A stretch of DNA of 64,000 bases, taken from contig NZ_CP069354.1 in the NCBI RefSeq assembly GCF_016864375.1, positions 2,749,501 to 2,813,500 on the forward strand. The letters are read 5' to 3'. Below, in pieces: positions 1 through 8,663 of the stretch. The notes under the pieces were generated by a model, which worked only from the letters and a program-made list of their open reading frames with translations, did no database searches and had not been told where the DNA came from. Position 1 is the first letter of the stretch, and every line of letters begins with the position of its first letter. The DNA is from Microvirga sp. VF16 (lineage in GTDB: Bacteria; Pseudomonadota; Alphaproteobacteria; Rhizobiales; Beijerinckiaceae). The position numbers were made by a program, and so were the translations under genes.

Positions 1-458
1 TCAAAGTAGTTTTGCTCGATTGTGATCTGCGAAACCCAAATCTGCATTCTATGTTGGGGCTTGCGAGAGGTGATGGAGTCGGCCAGATACTTCCCTCGTC
101 CGAAGGACTGATAGCGCCGTCTGTGATTAAGGCAGACCCGCATTCGACGTGTTCAATCATCACCAGCGGCGAGGTGGATGATACTACACTCGCTCAGCTA
201 CTTCAACATAATCGATTAGGCGAGCTCATAAAGAGATGTGAACAGGAGTTCGATCTTGTTGTGATCGATTCCCCACCCGTCAAGAGGGCAGCGGCTGCTC
301 TCATTATCGCTCAGTATGTCGACAGTGTCATCCTGGTTGCTCGTTCAGCACGAACACACCCCGATGATGTCCGCGTCGCTCTGCAAGAGATATCTCGTGC
401 GAGAAGCGATAATCTCTTCACTGTCTTAAATTTTGCGATAGCACCAGTTATTCTCTAA
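1..458 (+). CDS. BY-type tyrosine autokinase, C-terminal part (partial, 5' end outside window)
   Basis: This is the end of a CpsD/ExoP/Wzc-type bacterial tyrosine kinase, a cytoplasmic ATPase that controls chain length and export of surface polysaccharide. The reading frame is open to the left edge (frame begins at base 3), so the true start lies outside the window. The visible part opens with a Walker A'-like segment (LLDCDLRNPNLH) and has a Walker B-like segment (LVVIDSPPV) near residue 85 of the visible part. The first Walker A motif and any Wzz domain would lie upstream. No tyrosine-rich tail is seen; the protein ends in IAPVIL, so the tyrosine cluster may be absent or elsewhere. It converges on the lyase gene with a hairpin between them. 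Family assignment is firm; the exact subfamily is not. Confidence 0.85.
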   Translation, partial: KVVLLDCDLRNPNLHSMLGLARGDGVGQILPSSEGLIAPSVIKADPHSTCSIITSGEVDDTTLAQLLQHNRLGELIKRCEQEFDLVVIDSPPVKRAAAALIIAQYVDSVILVARSARTHPDDVRVALQEISRARSDNLFTVLNFAIAPVIL

Positions 459-475
459 CTTTGCGCAAAATAGAA

Positions 476-505
476 GAGCGGCCCTCGCTCAAACGAGGGC
501 CGCTC
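476..505. terminator. Perfect 12-bp hairpin between convergent genes
   Basis: A 12-bp perfect stem (GAGCGGCCCTCG with its complement) closes a 6-nt loop in the gap between the kinase stop at 458 and the lyase stop at 513. The minus-strand side is followed by a moderately T-rich stretch, so it most likely terminates the lyase transcript. It may act in both directions. Confidence 0.75.
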
Positions 506-512
506 CACGGGA

Positions 513-1724
513 TTAGAGGATGTAGAAGTCAGCAGCAGTCATCTTCAAGTTCGTAGCAAGCTTTGCGAACTCGACCTGAGCCGTAGAGCCAGTGCCGTCC
601 TTGTCGAAATAAAGGCTTCCGGTGTTCTTATTATAGATGATGCGGTCGGACGAGTCGGTCGCCTTGGATCCGATCTTGAACTGGTGTGATAGTAGAGAGC
701 CGGTGTTGAGGTTGGCGCCGGAAAACACGGCATTCTCGATGTGCAGCTTGTCGGTGCCTGGGAGGAAGTCCTTGATGCGCGCGACAGTGCCCTTGGGCGC
801 GGTTTCAAACACGAACCAGTCATTGTCCGAGCCGCCGTAGAGAACGTCGTTGCCGCCCCTGCCGATAATCGTGTCGCTACCGCCATGGCCGTAGATGGTC
901 TCGTTGGCCGACGTACCCTTCAGCAGGTTGTTGCTGTCCGTGCCGGTGATGACGTTCGGCTGGGGTGTCGGAGTCGGCGTGGGCGTGGGCGTGGGCGTGG
1001 GCGTGGGCGACGGGCTGGAATGAGCCGTGTCGCTGTGTCCGCTGGCGCCGTAGGTGAGGTCGACATCCTTGTAGTTGACGGCGAAGGTCTCGCCGCCGGA
1101 CGGCGACTTGCGGTAGACGCCCATCTCCCACCAGGCCTGGGTCGCGTTGGTGTAGCCGATCTTGCCGTTGTAGTTGGCGATCTGGGTGCCGTCGCGCCAG
1201 ACATAGGCATGGCCGTTGTTGCCGGCGGCATCGAACTTGACGTCGACTTCCATGTCGTACCACTTGCCGCGCTGGATGTCGGCGCTGTCGAGGTAGACGG
1301 TCTTCTCGACCGGCGAGCTCGAGGTGCCGTTCTTGATCACCACAGCCATCTTGTCGTTGCCCATGAACTTGATCTCGAACGGCGGGGTGCCGCCGGTGAA
1401 GAGCTGGCCGGTCACGAGCCACTGGGCGGTGTTCTTGGCGCCCGGTTCGATCATGAACTTGTAGGTGGCGTGGAAGTGGTTGTCCATCGAGGACAGGGAG
1501 TGCGGGTTGGTCTCGCCCATCTCCGAGCGCTCGACCCCGACATCGTCCGTCCACGAGGACGAGCTGTAGCGGTCGCCCTTGCGCACCTCAAAACGGAACG
1601 TGTTGTTATCCGGTGACCGGAAGCTGTGCGCCTCGTCGCCGGCTACCCTCCAGTTATACCCGTCCAGGGAGAACGAGTTGTTTTCATAGATATCGGGCTG
1701 CCATTGTGTTGCTGAATAAGCCAA
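513..1724 (-). CDS. Secreted RTX-type polysaccharide lyase (heparin lyase I / PL20-like)
   Basis: This 403-residue protein has two parts. Residues about 1-235 form a beta-jelly-roll lyase domain of the heparin lyase I-like/PL20 type, with conserved-looking segments FRFEVRKGDR, WWEMGVYRK and FAVNYKDVDLTYG. A Pro-Thr repeat linker (about 237-256) leads to RTX nonapeptide-like repeats (GHGGSDTIIGRGGNDVLYGG) and a C-terminal region typical of type I secretion substrates. There is no N-terminal signal peptide, which fits type I export. By family knowledge it would cleave a uronic-acid-containing polysaccharide, plausibly the product of this locus; the exact substrate is not visible. Bases 1035-1604 are identical to part of a second lyase gene at 13965. 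RTX export genes are not in the window. Confidence 0.82.
   Translation of the reverse strand: MAYSATQWQPDIYENNSFSLDGYNWRVAGDEAHSFRSPDNNTFRFEVRKGDRYSSSSWTDDVGVERSEMGETNPHSLSSMDNHFHATYKFMIEPGAKNTAQWLVTGQLFTGGTPPFEIKFMGNDKMAVVIKNGTSSSPVEKTVYLDSADIQRGKWYDMEVDVKFDAAGNNGHAYVWRDGTQIANYNGKIGYTNATQAWWEMGVYRKSPSGGETFAVNYKDVDLTYGASGHSDTAHSSPSPTPTPTPTPTPTPTPQPNVITGTDSNNLLKGTSANETIYGHGGSDTIIGRGGNDVLYGGSDNDWFVFETAPKGTVARIKDFLPGTDKLHIENAVFSGANLNTGSLLSHQFKIGSKATDSSDRIIYNKNTGSLYFDKDGTGSTAQVEFAKLATNLKMTAADFYIL
976..1008 (-). repeat. Hexamer tandem repeat encoding the Pro-Thr linker
   Basis: Five copies of GGCGTG plus a partial copy (read on the plus strand) encode the alternating Pro-Thr linker between the lyase domain and the RTX repeats. 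Perfect hexamers can change copy number in frame, so linker length could vary between strains. Confidence 0.85.
1035..1604 (-). repeat. 570-bp segment identical (inverted) to 14205-14774
   Basis: This stretch is the reverse complement of 14205-14774, and both junctions are abrupt. The encoded residues, and even the shadow frames, match between the two loci, so the DNA is identical or nearly so. Outside the tract the two lyase genes are only distantly similar. Confidence 0.92.
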
Positions 1725-1846
1725 TTTTCATACCCCTACGATGCCTCTTGGTTTTTATGAGGCTGGTTGAAAATAAAAGGATGATTTGTTAGAGTAATTT
1801 TAGAGTTTCTGAGGTGGGAAATACGCAGGAAGGGATTAGTATACTC

Positions 1847-1862
1847 TACCTAACGTTAGGTA
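1847..1862. promoter_or_regulatory. 16-bp perfect palindrome, possible operator
   Basis: TACCTAACGTTAGGTA is its own reverse complement and lies about 120 bp upstream of the lyase start. Its ACCT...AGGT arms resemble LuxR-type boxes in outline, but no regulator for it can be named from this window. Confidence 0.45.
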
Positions 1863-1888
1863 ATGTGCGAACTACAGAATTTGAGCCA

Positions 1889-1915
1889 ACACATGTCTTT
1901 CGGATACACATGTCT
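1889..1915. promoter_or_regulatory. Direct repeat ACACATGTCT with 17-bp period
   Basis: Two exact copies of ACACATGTCT start at 1889 and 1906, each containing the palindrome ACATGT. Such phased repeats upstream of a secreted enzyme could be a binding site; function is unproven. Confidence 0.35.
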
Positions 1916-2506
1916 GACGATGGGCGTCTTGTGATATGAAGACAGTTCTTTGATATGTCAGGACAGGTTGAGGGGTCTTGGATCGACTTTGTCGAAAGCT
2001 TGGCAGCGTTAAGTGCATGATGTGTCAGATATCAGCAAGTATGAAATTCATGAGGCACGAAATTACGACAGGTGTACTTTAGCGACCATCTGAATTGCCC
2101 TGATTCAGGAAGCTCATCCTAGCTTCCATATGCGTGTCTATTGTCTTGCGTGGTGTTCTCGCACGAACCGGTATGGAGCCATCCGGTAACCGGAACATAC
2201 TAGAGATGGTTGGATAATAGATATTTGTAGGTTGTGGTTGGAGGGGGGCATTCAGCTCCTCTTGGGCACCAGTCAGGCGATGGTGCCGCCTCAAGGCTCT
2301 TATTCCAACATACCGTTTAGTGCGCCACATCCGTATGTTCGACTGGCGGCATAGGCATACGTGCCATGTGTGGACGGCTCCCTGTTGGCAAGAGCTTTTT
2401 GAACGCTTCTGCCGGGCTGGTCGGTGCTGTTGGAGTGGACGGCCCCCTTACGGCATCGCTGTGCCAGAATGAGGTCGTTGCAGATCTCAGTCACAGGAGA
2501 CCGTCC

Positions 2507-3550
2507 ATGGACCAGATTATCCGCATCGGAATGGATACGTCAAAGCACGTCTTCCAACTGCACGGCGTGAATGCCGCCGAGGAGCCGGTGCTGCGCAAGA
2601 AGCTGCGGCGCCAGGATCTGATCACCTTCTTTGGCAAGCTTCCGCCCACCGTAGTTGCCCTTGAAGCCTGTGGGGGCTCGCACCATTGGGCGCGCCTTCT
2701 GCAGTCGTTAGGGCACCAGGTGAAGCTGATCGCGCCGCAATTGGCCAAGCCGTACGTCAAGCGTGGCAAGAACGATGCGGCTGATGCCGAGGCGATCTGC
2801 GAGGCGATGAGCCGGCCCACCATGCGCTTCGTGCCGGTCAAAACAGCCGACCAGCAGGCGGCCTTGATGCTGGTGGGCGTGCGCGATCGCTTGATCCGGC
2901 AGCGCACCCAGCTGGTCAACGTGATCCGCGGCTATGCGGCGGAGTTCGGGCTCATTGCCCCTAAGGGGCTGTGCCGGATCGAGCCTCTGCTGGAGCGGGT
3001 CAAAACCGAGGAGACCTTGCCGGCTCTCGCCCGGGAGCTGTTTGCGATGCAGGCCACGGAGTATGCGCAGCTGCAGGCCCGATTGGAGGAGATTGAAGAT
3101 CGCCTCATGGCTTGGCACCGCGCCCATGAGATCAGCCGACGCTTGGCCAGGATTCCTGGGGTGGGTCCGATCGGCGCTGCGATGTTGGTGATGAAGACGC
3201 CTGCACCCGAGGCCTTTCGCTCGGCCCGCCACTTTGCCGCCTGGCTTGGCTTGACCCCGAAGGATCATTCCACCGCCGGCAAGGTGCGGCATGGGGTGAT
3301 CACGCGGGCCGGTGACGAGGCCCTGCGCAGCGTGCTGGTGGTCGGGGCGACTGCTGTCATCCGGCAGTTGCGGCGCGGCCAGAGTGCGCCGCCTTCGCCG
3401 TGGCTGGTGGCGTTGCTCCAGCGCAAGCCGCCCAAGCTGGTTGCCGTGGCGCTGGCCAACAAGATCGCCCGCATTGCCTGGAAGCTGATGGTGACAGGGG
3501 AGAGCTACAAAGCCCCAGCGTCAGTATCGGCAGCGGCGTGCGCTGTGTAG
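2507..3550 (+). CDS. IS110-family transposase (IS1111-like), 347 aa
   Basis: This is a full-length DEDD-type transposase. The N-terminal RuvC-like domain begins RIGMDTSKHVFQLHG and includes LEACGGSHHW and KNDAADAEAIC; the C-terminal transposase_20 domain includes IPGVGPIGAAML and TPKDHSTAGKVRHG. I chose ATG 2507 because a ribosome binding site (CACAGGAGA) sits just upstream and the family start is MDxxxxIGxD. The same frame is open further 5' (to 2366), but that part is not conserved. The 14-mer TGTGGACGGCTCCC at 2369-2382 also occurs, inverted, at 5113-5126 beside the next IS110 copy, so it probably marks one end of this subgroup. The other end is unresolved. Confidence 0.9.
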   Translation: MDQIIRIGMDTSKHVFQLHGVNAAEEPVLRKKLRRQDLITFFGKLPPTVVALEACGGSHHWARLLQSLGHQVKLIAPQLAKPYVKRGKNDAADAEAICEAMSRPTMRFVPVKTADQQAALMLVGVRDRLIRQRTQLVNVIRGYAAEFGLIAPKGLCRIEPLLERVKTEETLPALARELFAMQATEYAQLQARLEEIEDRLMAWHRAHEISRRLARIPGVGPIGAAMLVMKTPAPEAFRSARHFAAWLGLTPKDHSTAGKVRHGVITRAGDEALRSVLVVGATAVIRQLRRGQSAPPSPWLVALLQRKPPKLVAVALANKIARIAWKLMVTGESYKAPASVSAAACAV

Positions 3551-4030
3551 AGATCAGCCCGACATGAGAACCCTTCAAGCGCTCTCGTGTTGAGCTGGTG
3601 TCGGACCTTGCAAGGAAGCGAGCAGATGGTGTGATCGATCGATCCAGACGGTGAGACACTCCGCACATGACTGTGGTCTGGCGAGGCCGCGGTGCTGTTG
3701 GGAACTCACAGAGCGGACGCCATCTTGGCCAGCGGTCATGTGTGACTGCAATGAAAGGCCGGACATATGACCGCAAGCGATCCGATCAAACCATGCCGAA
3801 ATCTTCTTGCGAGGCGGGGGCCGTCCACATAGGCCATGTGTTCGACCTGTTGCTGCGGTGCTCATGACCGCTGGCCATAATGCCCTCCGCGAAGGGGTCC
3901 CGACCAAAAGCTCGCATTCCAAGATGCTCTGGCACGAATGGGGTGTCCCGCTTCCCGGCTCGACCGGATCCTGCATTAACGTCCTTTCGCCCTTCCCAAC
4001 CTCGGTCTCGTCAGGGGTTCCGACGAGGTG
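3551..4030. other. Gap between two IS110 transposases with a 15-bp inverted repeat
   Basis: No gene is supported. A perfect 15-bp inverted repeat (TGGCCAGCGGTCATG at 3726-3740 and its complement at 3863-3877) encloses 122 bp. Parts of this gap are probably the non-coding ends of the two flanking IS110 elements, but their outer limits could not be fixed. Confidence 0.5.
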
Positions 4031-5056
4031 TTACGCCGTCTGCACAACAGGCTCACGATAGCGCTCGCCCTTGGCCATGATCGCCCACACCATCCGAGCC
4101 ATCTTGTTGGCCAGGGCCACCGCCGCCACCTTGGGAGCCCGCCGGGCCAGCAGTTGCACGATCCAGGGGCGCCGCGTTCCGTGCCGCTGGGCAAAGCGGA
4201 TCACTGCGAGTGCGCCCACCGTCAGCAGGGAGCGCAGGTAGCGGTTGCCCTGCTTGGTCACCCCGCCCAGCCGCTCCTTGCCGCCGCTGGAGTTCTGCTT
4301 GGGCACCAGCCCGATCCAAGCGGCGAGATTGCGCCCGGATGAGAAAGCCTTCGGGTTGGGCACATGGACCACCAGAGCGGAGGCGAGCAGCGGACCTACT
4401 CCCGGGATCTCGGCCAGCCGGCGGCTGACTTCGCTAGCGCGATGGCAGGCAGTGATGCGCCGGTCCATCTCCAGGACCTGGCGTTTGACCAGCACCAGTT
4501 GCTCGGCCAGGGCCAGGATGCAGGCCCGGGCCAGCTCAGGCACGCGCTCGTCGCCATCACGGACCAGCAGCAGCAACTCGTCCACGCCCTCGCGGCCGAT
4601 CTTCGCCACCACGCCGAACTCCGCCAGGTGGGCCCGGATCGCGTTGGTCAGCATGGTCCTCTGCCGCACCTGCATCAGCCGCACCCGGTGCAGCATGAGG
4701 ATGCTCTGCTGCTCGCAGGTCTTCGTCTCGACAAAGCGCATGGTGGGCCGGGTGACTGCCTCGCAGATTGCCTCGGCATCGGCCATGTCGTTCTTCTGCC
4801 GCTTCACGTACGGTTTAACGTAAGCCGGCGGCATGAGCTTCACCTCATGGCCCAGGCGCTGGAGCTCTCGCGACCAGTGATGGGCACTCGCACAGGCCTC
4901 GATGCCGATCAGGCACGGCGGCAGGGAGGCGAAGAACTTGAGCACCTGCCCTCGTCGGATCTGGCGTCGGATCAGCACCTCGCCCGTGGCGCTGATGCCG
5001 TGCACCTGGAAGACGGACTTGGCGATGTCCAGACCAATGGTGGTGACCGTGCTCAT
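4031..5056 (-). CDS. IS110-family transposase (IS1111-like), 341 aa
   Basis: This is a second, divergent IS110-family transposase facing the one at 2507. It starts MSTVTTIGLDIAKSVFQVHG, keeps IGIEACASAHHW and KNDMADAEAICEA of the DEDD domain, and carries IPGVGPLLASALV and the Ser-containing segment PKQNSSGGKERLGG in the C-terminal domain. Length is normal for the family and there are no internal stops, so it looks intact. The 14-bp motif at 5113-5126, shared with the element at 2369, marks the upstream end. Confidence 0.9.
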   Translation of the reverse strand: MSTVTTIGLDIAKSVFQVHGISATGEVLIRRQIRRGQVLKFFASLPPCLIGIEACASAHHWSRELQRLGHEVKLMPPAYVKPYVKRQKNDMADAEAICEAVTRPTMRFVETKTCEQQSILMLHRVRLMQVRQRTMLTNAIRAHLAEFGVVAKIGREGVDELLLLVRDGDERVPELARACILALAEQLVLVKRQVLEMDRRITACHRASEVSRRLAEIPGVGPLLASALVVHVPNPKAFSSGRNLAAWIGLVPKQNSSGGKERLGGVTKQGNRYLRSLLTVGALAVIRFAQRHGTRRPWIVQLLARRAPKVAAVALANKMARMVWAIMAKGERYREPVVQTA

Positions 5057-5307
5057 GGGCTGCTCCTGTGCCGCTGGCTGATGACAACAGCCATGTTACC
5101 TCACCGCAGGGTGGGAGCCGTCCACAGCATCAGAAGCAGGGGGGCAAGTTTGCTCTTCAGAGGCCTTGTCTGGGGTTCAGCTCATCAAATTTTGAAAACG
5201 GCCTGCAGCTTAGGCTGCCATTGTATTCATTGACACATAGAGCAGTGTTTTGACTTGCCAGTTCCCGTCTAATCAGAAAATATACTTTCTCATGACGAGG
5301 CCGCCCG

Positions 5308-6378
5308 ATGACAGAAGGTCCGGTGAGCCATTCCATCCGAAAGGATCCTGTGACACTCCCTACAGCTTCGGGAGTGCTATCAAGGCTTGCTGCCGAACGT
5401 GCTACTCAAGCGGGAATCGATGTCGCGCCCTTGCTCAAGAAATCTGGTCTTCCACCAGATCTTTTGACCAATCACGACGCGCGCGTGAGTGTCCGCGGTC
5501 AAATCGATTTCGTCGGTCTTGTAGCAGAGATCATTGAGGATGACCTGCTTGGTTTTCATCTTGCCAGAGATACAGATCTTCGTGAGGCCGGACCTATTTA
5601 CCATCTCATGGCATCATCAGAAACTCTTGGGGATGCATTTGAATACGCATCACGGTACAGTTCAGTAGTAAATGAAGGGATTGAGCTGAATCGGAGCGCA
5701 GGTGCCTTTACAATCGAATTTCACTATATCGGGATAAAGAGGCACCTTGATCGTCATCAGATAGAATTTTGGATGACATGCGCTCTCCGTCTCAGCCGGC
5801 TCTTTACAGGACGTGAGCTTATTCCGCTTCATGTCAGTTTTCTTCATCATCGCGCGGGCGATACTTCCGAAATGGGGCGTTACTTCGGATGTAGAATGGA
5901 GTTTGGAGGAGTGAAGGATCAAATCTCGTTTGATATTCAGGAGGCAAGACTGCCTCTCGTATTGGCTGATCCATTTTTGAATCGTTTCCTTGTGAACTAT
6001 TATGAGAAGGTAATTGCGGGGCGTTACGCTAAGCAGCAGTCGATGCGAACTCGAGTCGAGAACGCGATCGTGCCCCGCCTGCCGCACGGCACAATGAACA
6101 TTGGGAATATCGCGGATGACCTAAATATGAGCGCTCGTACGCTCTCTAGACGCTTAGCTCAAGAAGGAGTGACCTTCAGTACGATACTGGAAGAGCTTCG
6201 CTCGGATCTGGCAAGTCGCTATTTGCAGAACAATAATCTGTCTATCTCGCAAATTGCATGGCTCCTGGGATACTCGGAGGTCAGTTCCTTTGTTCATGCA
6301 TTCCAGAGGTGGACAGGAAACTCGCCAACATACGCACGCCGACAGATAAACGATGCCCTGGCTCCAGAGGAATTTTAA
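5308..6378 (+). CDS. AraC-family transcriptional regulator (OruR/ArgR-type), 356 aa
   Basis: The protein has the arabinose_bd-type effector domain in its first ~220 residues (GVLSRLAAERATQAGIDVAPLL; later YHLMASSETLGDAFEYASRY). Residues about 264-347 form a two-helix-turn-helix AraC DNA-binding domain (IADDLNMSARTLSRRLAQEG and IAWLLGYSEVSSFVHAFQRW). Family members act as activators of nearby genes in response to a small molecule. The start at 5308 follows a GACGAGG-like ribosome binding site. It is transcribed alone, so its targets are uncertain; the adjacent deacetylase and acyltransferase genes are on the opposite strand. No truncation is seen. Confidence 0.88.
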   Translation: MTEGPVSHSIRKDPVTLPTASGVLSRLAAERATQAGIDVAPLLKKSGLPPDLLTNHDARVSVRGQIDFVGLVAEIIEDDLLGFHLARDTDLREAGPIYHLMASSETLGDAFEYASRYSSVVNEGIELNRSAGAFTIEFHYIGIKRHLDRHQIEFWMTCALRLSRLFTGRELIPLHVSFLHHRAGDTSEMGRYFGCRMEFGGVKDQISFDIQEARLPLVLADPFLNRFLVNYYEKVIAGRYAKQQSMRTRVENAIVPRLPHGTMNIGNIADDLNMSARTLSRRLAQEGVTFSTILEELRSDLASRYLQNNNLSISQIAWLLGYSEVSSFVHAFQRWTGNSPTYARRQINDALAPEEF

Positions 6379-6995
6379 ATCTAAAGTGCGGTCTCTGAGT
6401 CAGTTGGGTGCGTCATTTTGGGGATCGGTTGATATCGGCGCCAACAAAGATTTGATCTGGAGAAGAGTGCTCGGGAACCAGTCCAGCAAGCAGTTGGCGC
6501 TCCGTCTGGCTGCCCACCATAATCGGCACGAAACTGACCTCGAATGCAATTCTGATCTGATGCGCGGAGCACCGGATCGAAGAGCTTAAATTGTCCAAGC
6601 AAACCGTGGATGCTCAGCCGATCCGGCTTCACATGTAAAAGTCCCCGATGGCTGCGGAGTGCGCACGCGCTGGCATGTGTGACAGGCGCCGGTCTGGAGA
6701 GGTCTTCCTCATTAGGCTACAGACGCCTACCAGGATTCCAACGGCCTACGAACCACAAGACATCGTCATGCTGCGCCGTGGACAGCCCCTGCGGACAGGC
6801 CACTTACCCCTGTCGCGCCACACGGCGTATAAGCTGTTTAGGCTCGCATCGCCACTGGTGAAGCTTCAGTGGAAGTTTATGGATTTCCAAAGAAGCTCTC
6901 AAACTGCTCGCATTTGTTGGATATATTCAGATAAATCTGACTGGCGCGGTGTCGCTGAGTCTAAAAAGTTCTATGATGAAGTGGAATTTATTGCA
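6379..6995. other. Intergenic region without a recognised gene
   Basis: Several short open frames exist on both strands, but none shows a recognisable domain or ribosome binding site. The region may hold decayed coding sequence; I see no clear IS end. Confidence 0.5.
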
Positions 6996-7961
6996 TTAAT
7001 GTTTCCAAGATGAAGCAAGGCGAGCAGCGCCAACAAACTTTGCCATCAAGCGAGGGATGTTGTCCTTTGAGCCTACATCAATTCTTCGCACGGCCGTTGG
7101 CCTTTCGGAAACTTCATAGAGTCTGGATGGTCCGGGTTCCAGCGTGAATGCTATGGCAAAGCCAGCCTCGTAAACTGCACATTCATGTCCATCATCATAG
7201 TCTTTGGTGGAGCCATTTGGATACGCAAAGCCAATAGCGGGTCTACCGAGTTCGGCGGTGAGACGTTCTTGACATTCAATGATTTCTTTTCTTGCCGCTG
7301 CGACTGGAAGTCTAGTGAGGATTGGGTGTGAGCAGGTATGGCCACCAAATTCCAAGCCCTCTCGGGCTAGCTGCCTTACTTCATCCCAACTCAGATAAAG
7401 GCCTGAGAAGGCACTCTGCGGCGGTAAAATACCGAGCGCCGATGCAAGCGCCTCGGCAGCAGGCCAGCGTTGCTCGGCTGGCAATCGTTTAGATGCCTCA
7501 ACCCAGGCGATTGTAGAGGCATATCGATCCTGGAGGCTAGAGAGATTTCTTGATCCAAGTAGCGGAATGCATGCACGATCAGCGCATGCATTCTGGATGC
7601 AGTAGGCCGCATAGTCCCAAATAAAAGGCTTGCCTGTTCCAATGTGATCGGTCGCGAGAAATACCACGCCAGGAATTCCAAGATCACGCATAATGGGCCA
7701 AGCCACATAGCCGTTGTCTTTGTAGCCGTCATCAAAGGTAATCAGTGCGGGCCTTTTAGGGAGCGACGCCCCGGTTGCCAGAGACTGCGCGACCTCTCGA
7801 AGGGATACAGGCGTAAAGAGAGTGCTTACAATTTTCATTTGCCGAGCAAAATTCTCGATTGAGGCACTGAAATTAGGTCTATAGCTACAAGAGCTATCTT
7901 GATCGGGATTGCCGATCCTATGATAGCAAAGAACCGTGAGCCAATCGCTTTGACTGATCAT
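6996..7961 (-). CDS. Polysaccharide deacetylase (NodB domain, carbohydrate esterase 4), 321 aa
   Basis: This metal-dependent deacetylase would remove N- or O-acetyl groups from sugars of the locus product. The NodB motifs are visible: TFDDG with Asp77-Asp78 (motif 1) and GGHTCSHP with His208 and His212 (motif 2). A later segment, IGFAYPNGSTKDYDD, resembles motif 3. No signal peptide is evident at the N-terminus (MISQSDWLTVLCYHRIG), so it is probably cytoplasmic or peripheral. That resembles the deacetylases of PEP-CTERM/XrtA-type exopolysaccharide clusters rather than secreted chitin deacetylases. It lies next to a CelD/FemAB-type acyltransferase on the same strand, another pairing familiar from such clusters. 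Confidence 0.88.
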   Translation of the reverse strand: MISQSDWLTVLCYHRIGNPDQDSSCSYRPNFSASIENFARQMKIVSTLFTPVSLREVAQSLATGASLPKRPALITFDDGYKDNGYVAWPIMRDLGIPGVVFLATDHIGTGKPFIWDYAAYCIQNACADRACIPLLGSRNLSSLQDRYASTIAWVEASKRLPAEQRWPAAEALASALGILPPQSAFSGLYLSWDEVRQLAREGLEFGGHTCSHPILTRLPVAAARKEIIECQERLTAELGRPAIGFAYPNGSTKDYDDGHECAVYEAGFAIAFTLEPGPSRLYEVSERPTAVRRIDVGSKDNIPRLMAKFVGAARLASSWKH

Positions 7962-8102
7962 CAGAGAATTCTTTAATTAAGATTTACATAACAGCATTAA
8001 ATTTTCCGCATGTCTATTAAAACAGGAAGTTGTAGGTCGTTAAAGAACTGCGGCGGCGCAGTCACTCCAATGGTTCGTTCTGGTGACCAGTTAGAGAATT
8101 GA

Positions 8103-8280
8103 ATGCGCACGTGGGACGATCGGACGAGCGAGCTGTTCTCCTATATTGATCTGGAAGCCTGGGTGAGCGCGGATCATCTGATGCAGCCTCTCAGTGAGAT
8201 CGCCACGCACCTTGTATCGCTGCAGCGCGGGTTCGCAGCTTTGTATGCGCTGCTCATTAACCGGTGGACTCCACTTTTAG
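8103..8280 (+). pseudogene. Remnant of an IS1182/IS5-type transposase N-terminus
   Basis: The translation begins MRTWDDRTSELFSYIDLEAW and continues with a QPLSEI...FAALYALL pattern, matching the start of transposases whose N-terminus reads like 'RTxELFSYxDLEARVPxxHPLR'. Similarity fades within about 60 codons and the downstream frame shows only non-conserved residues. It is a decayed fragment. Confidence 0.6.
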
Positions 8281-8663
8281 GATTTATCCGATGCTCGTTC
8301 TCTGAGCTGACGCGGTCCTCTGGGGCCGCACTATGCGCTAGGTCCGGCGCTGCCGCGATATCAAGGTCAGCGCCTAGGACCGCTCCAGCGAATAAGCAAA
8401 TAGTGCCACCATGGCGCCAAGGCTGCCATCTCACGGATCGAGATTCAGGGCGAACTGCGCTGATCCAGCATTGTGATCGGAACGGCCTTTATCATCAATC
8501 ACGATCGACGATATTGGATATTGTCCGCGTAGCGCCAACGGGAGTAGGGCAGGCCATCCAGTGAGCGATGATCGTACTCTCAACCTCGTACAGTCGCATG
8601 GGAGTCCAAATCTAAAATGCGAAGGCGGGCTGCGGAAGATTTATTCCACCGGACGCTACTATG

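Larger units (their letters stand above)
1725..2368. other. Intergenic region upstream of the lyase gene
   Basis: No supported gene lies here. The region is fairly AT-rich near the lyase start and contains a 16-bp palindrome and a direct repeat, listed separately. It should hold the lyase promoter. Confidence 0.6.

Noticed and set aside
741..1616. Long plus-strand open frame (291 aa) opposite the RTX lyase
   Set aside because: It is a Val/Ala/Arg/Gly-rich mirror of the lyase codons and recurs opposite the second lyase copy; no domain or ribosome binding site.
4364..5233. 289-aa plus-strand frame opposite the IS110 transposase
   Set aside because: His/Gln/Leu-rich shadow of the transposase, which has all family motifs on the minus strand.
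6648..7013. 121-aa plus-strand frame before the deacetylase
   Set aside because: No similarity I can name, no ribosome binding site, and it overlaps the deacetylase 3' end.
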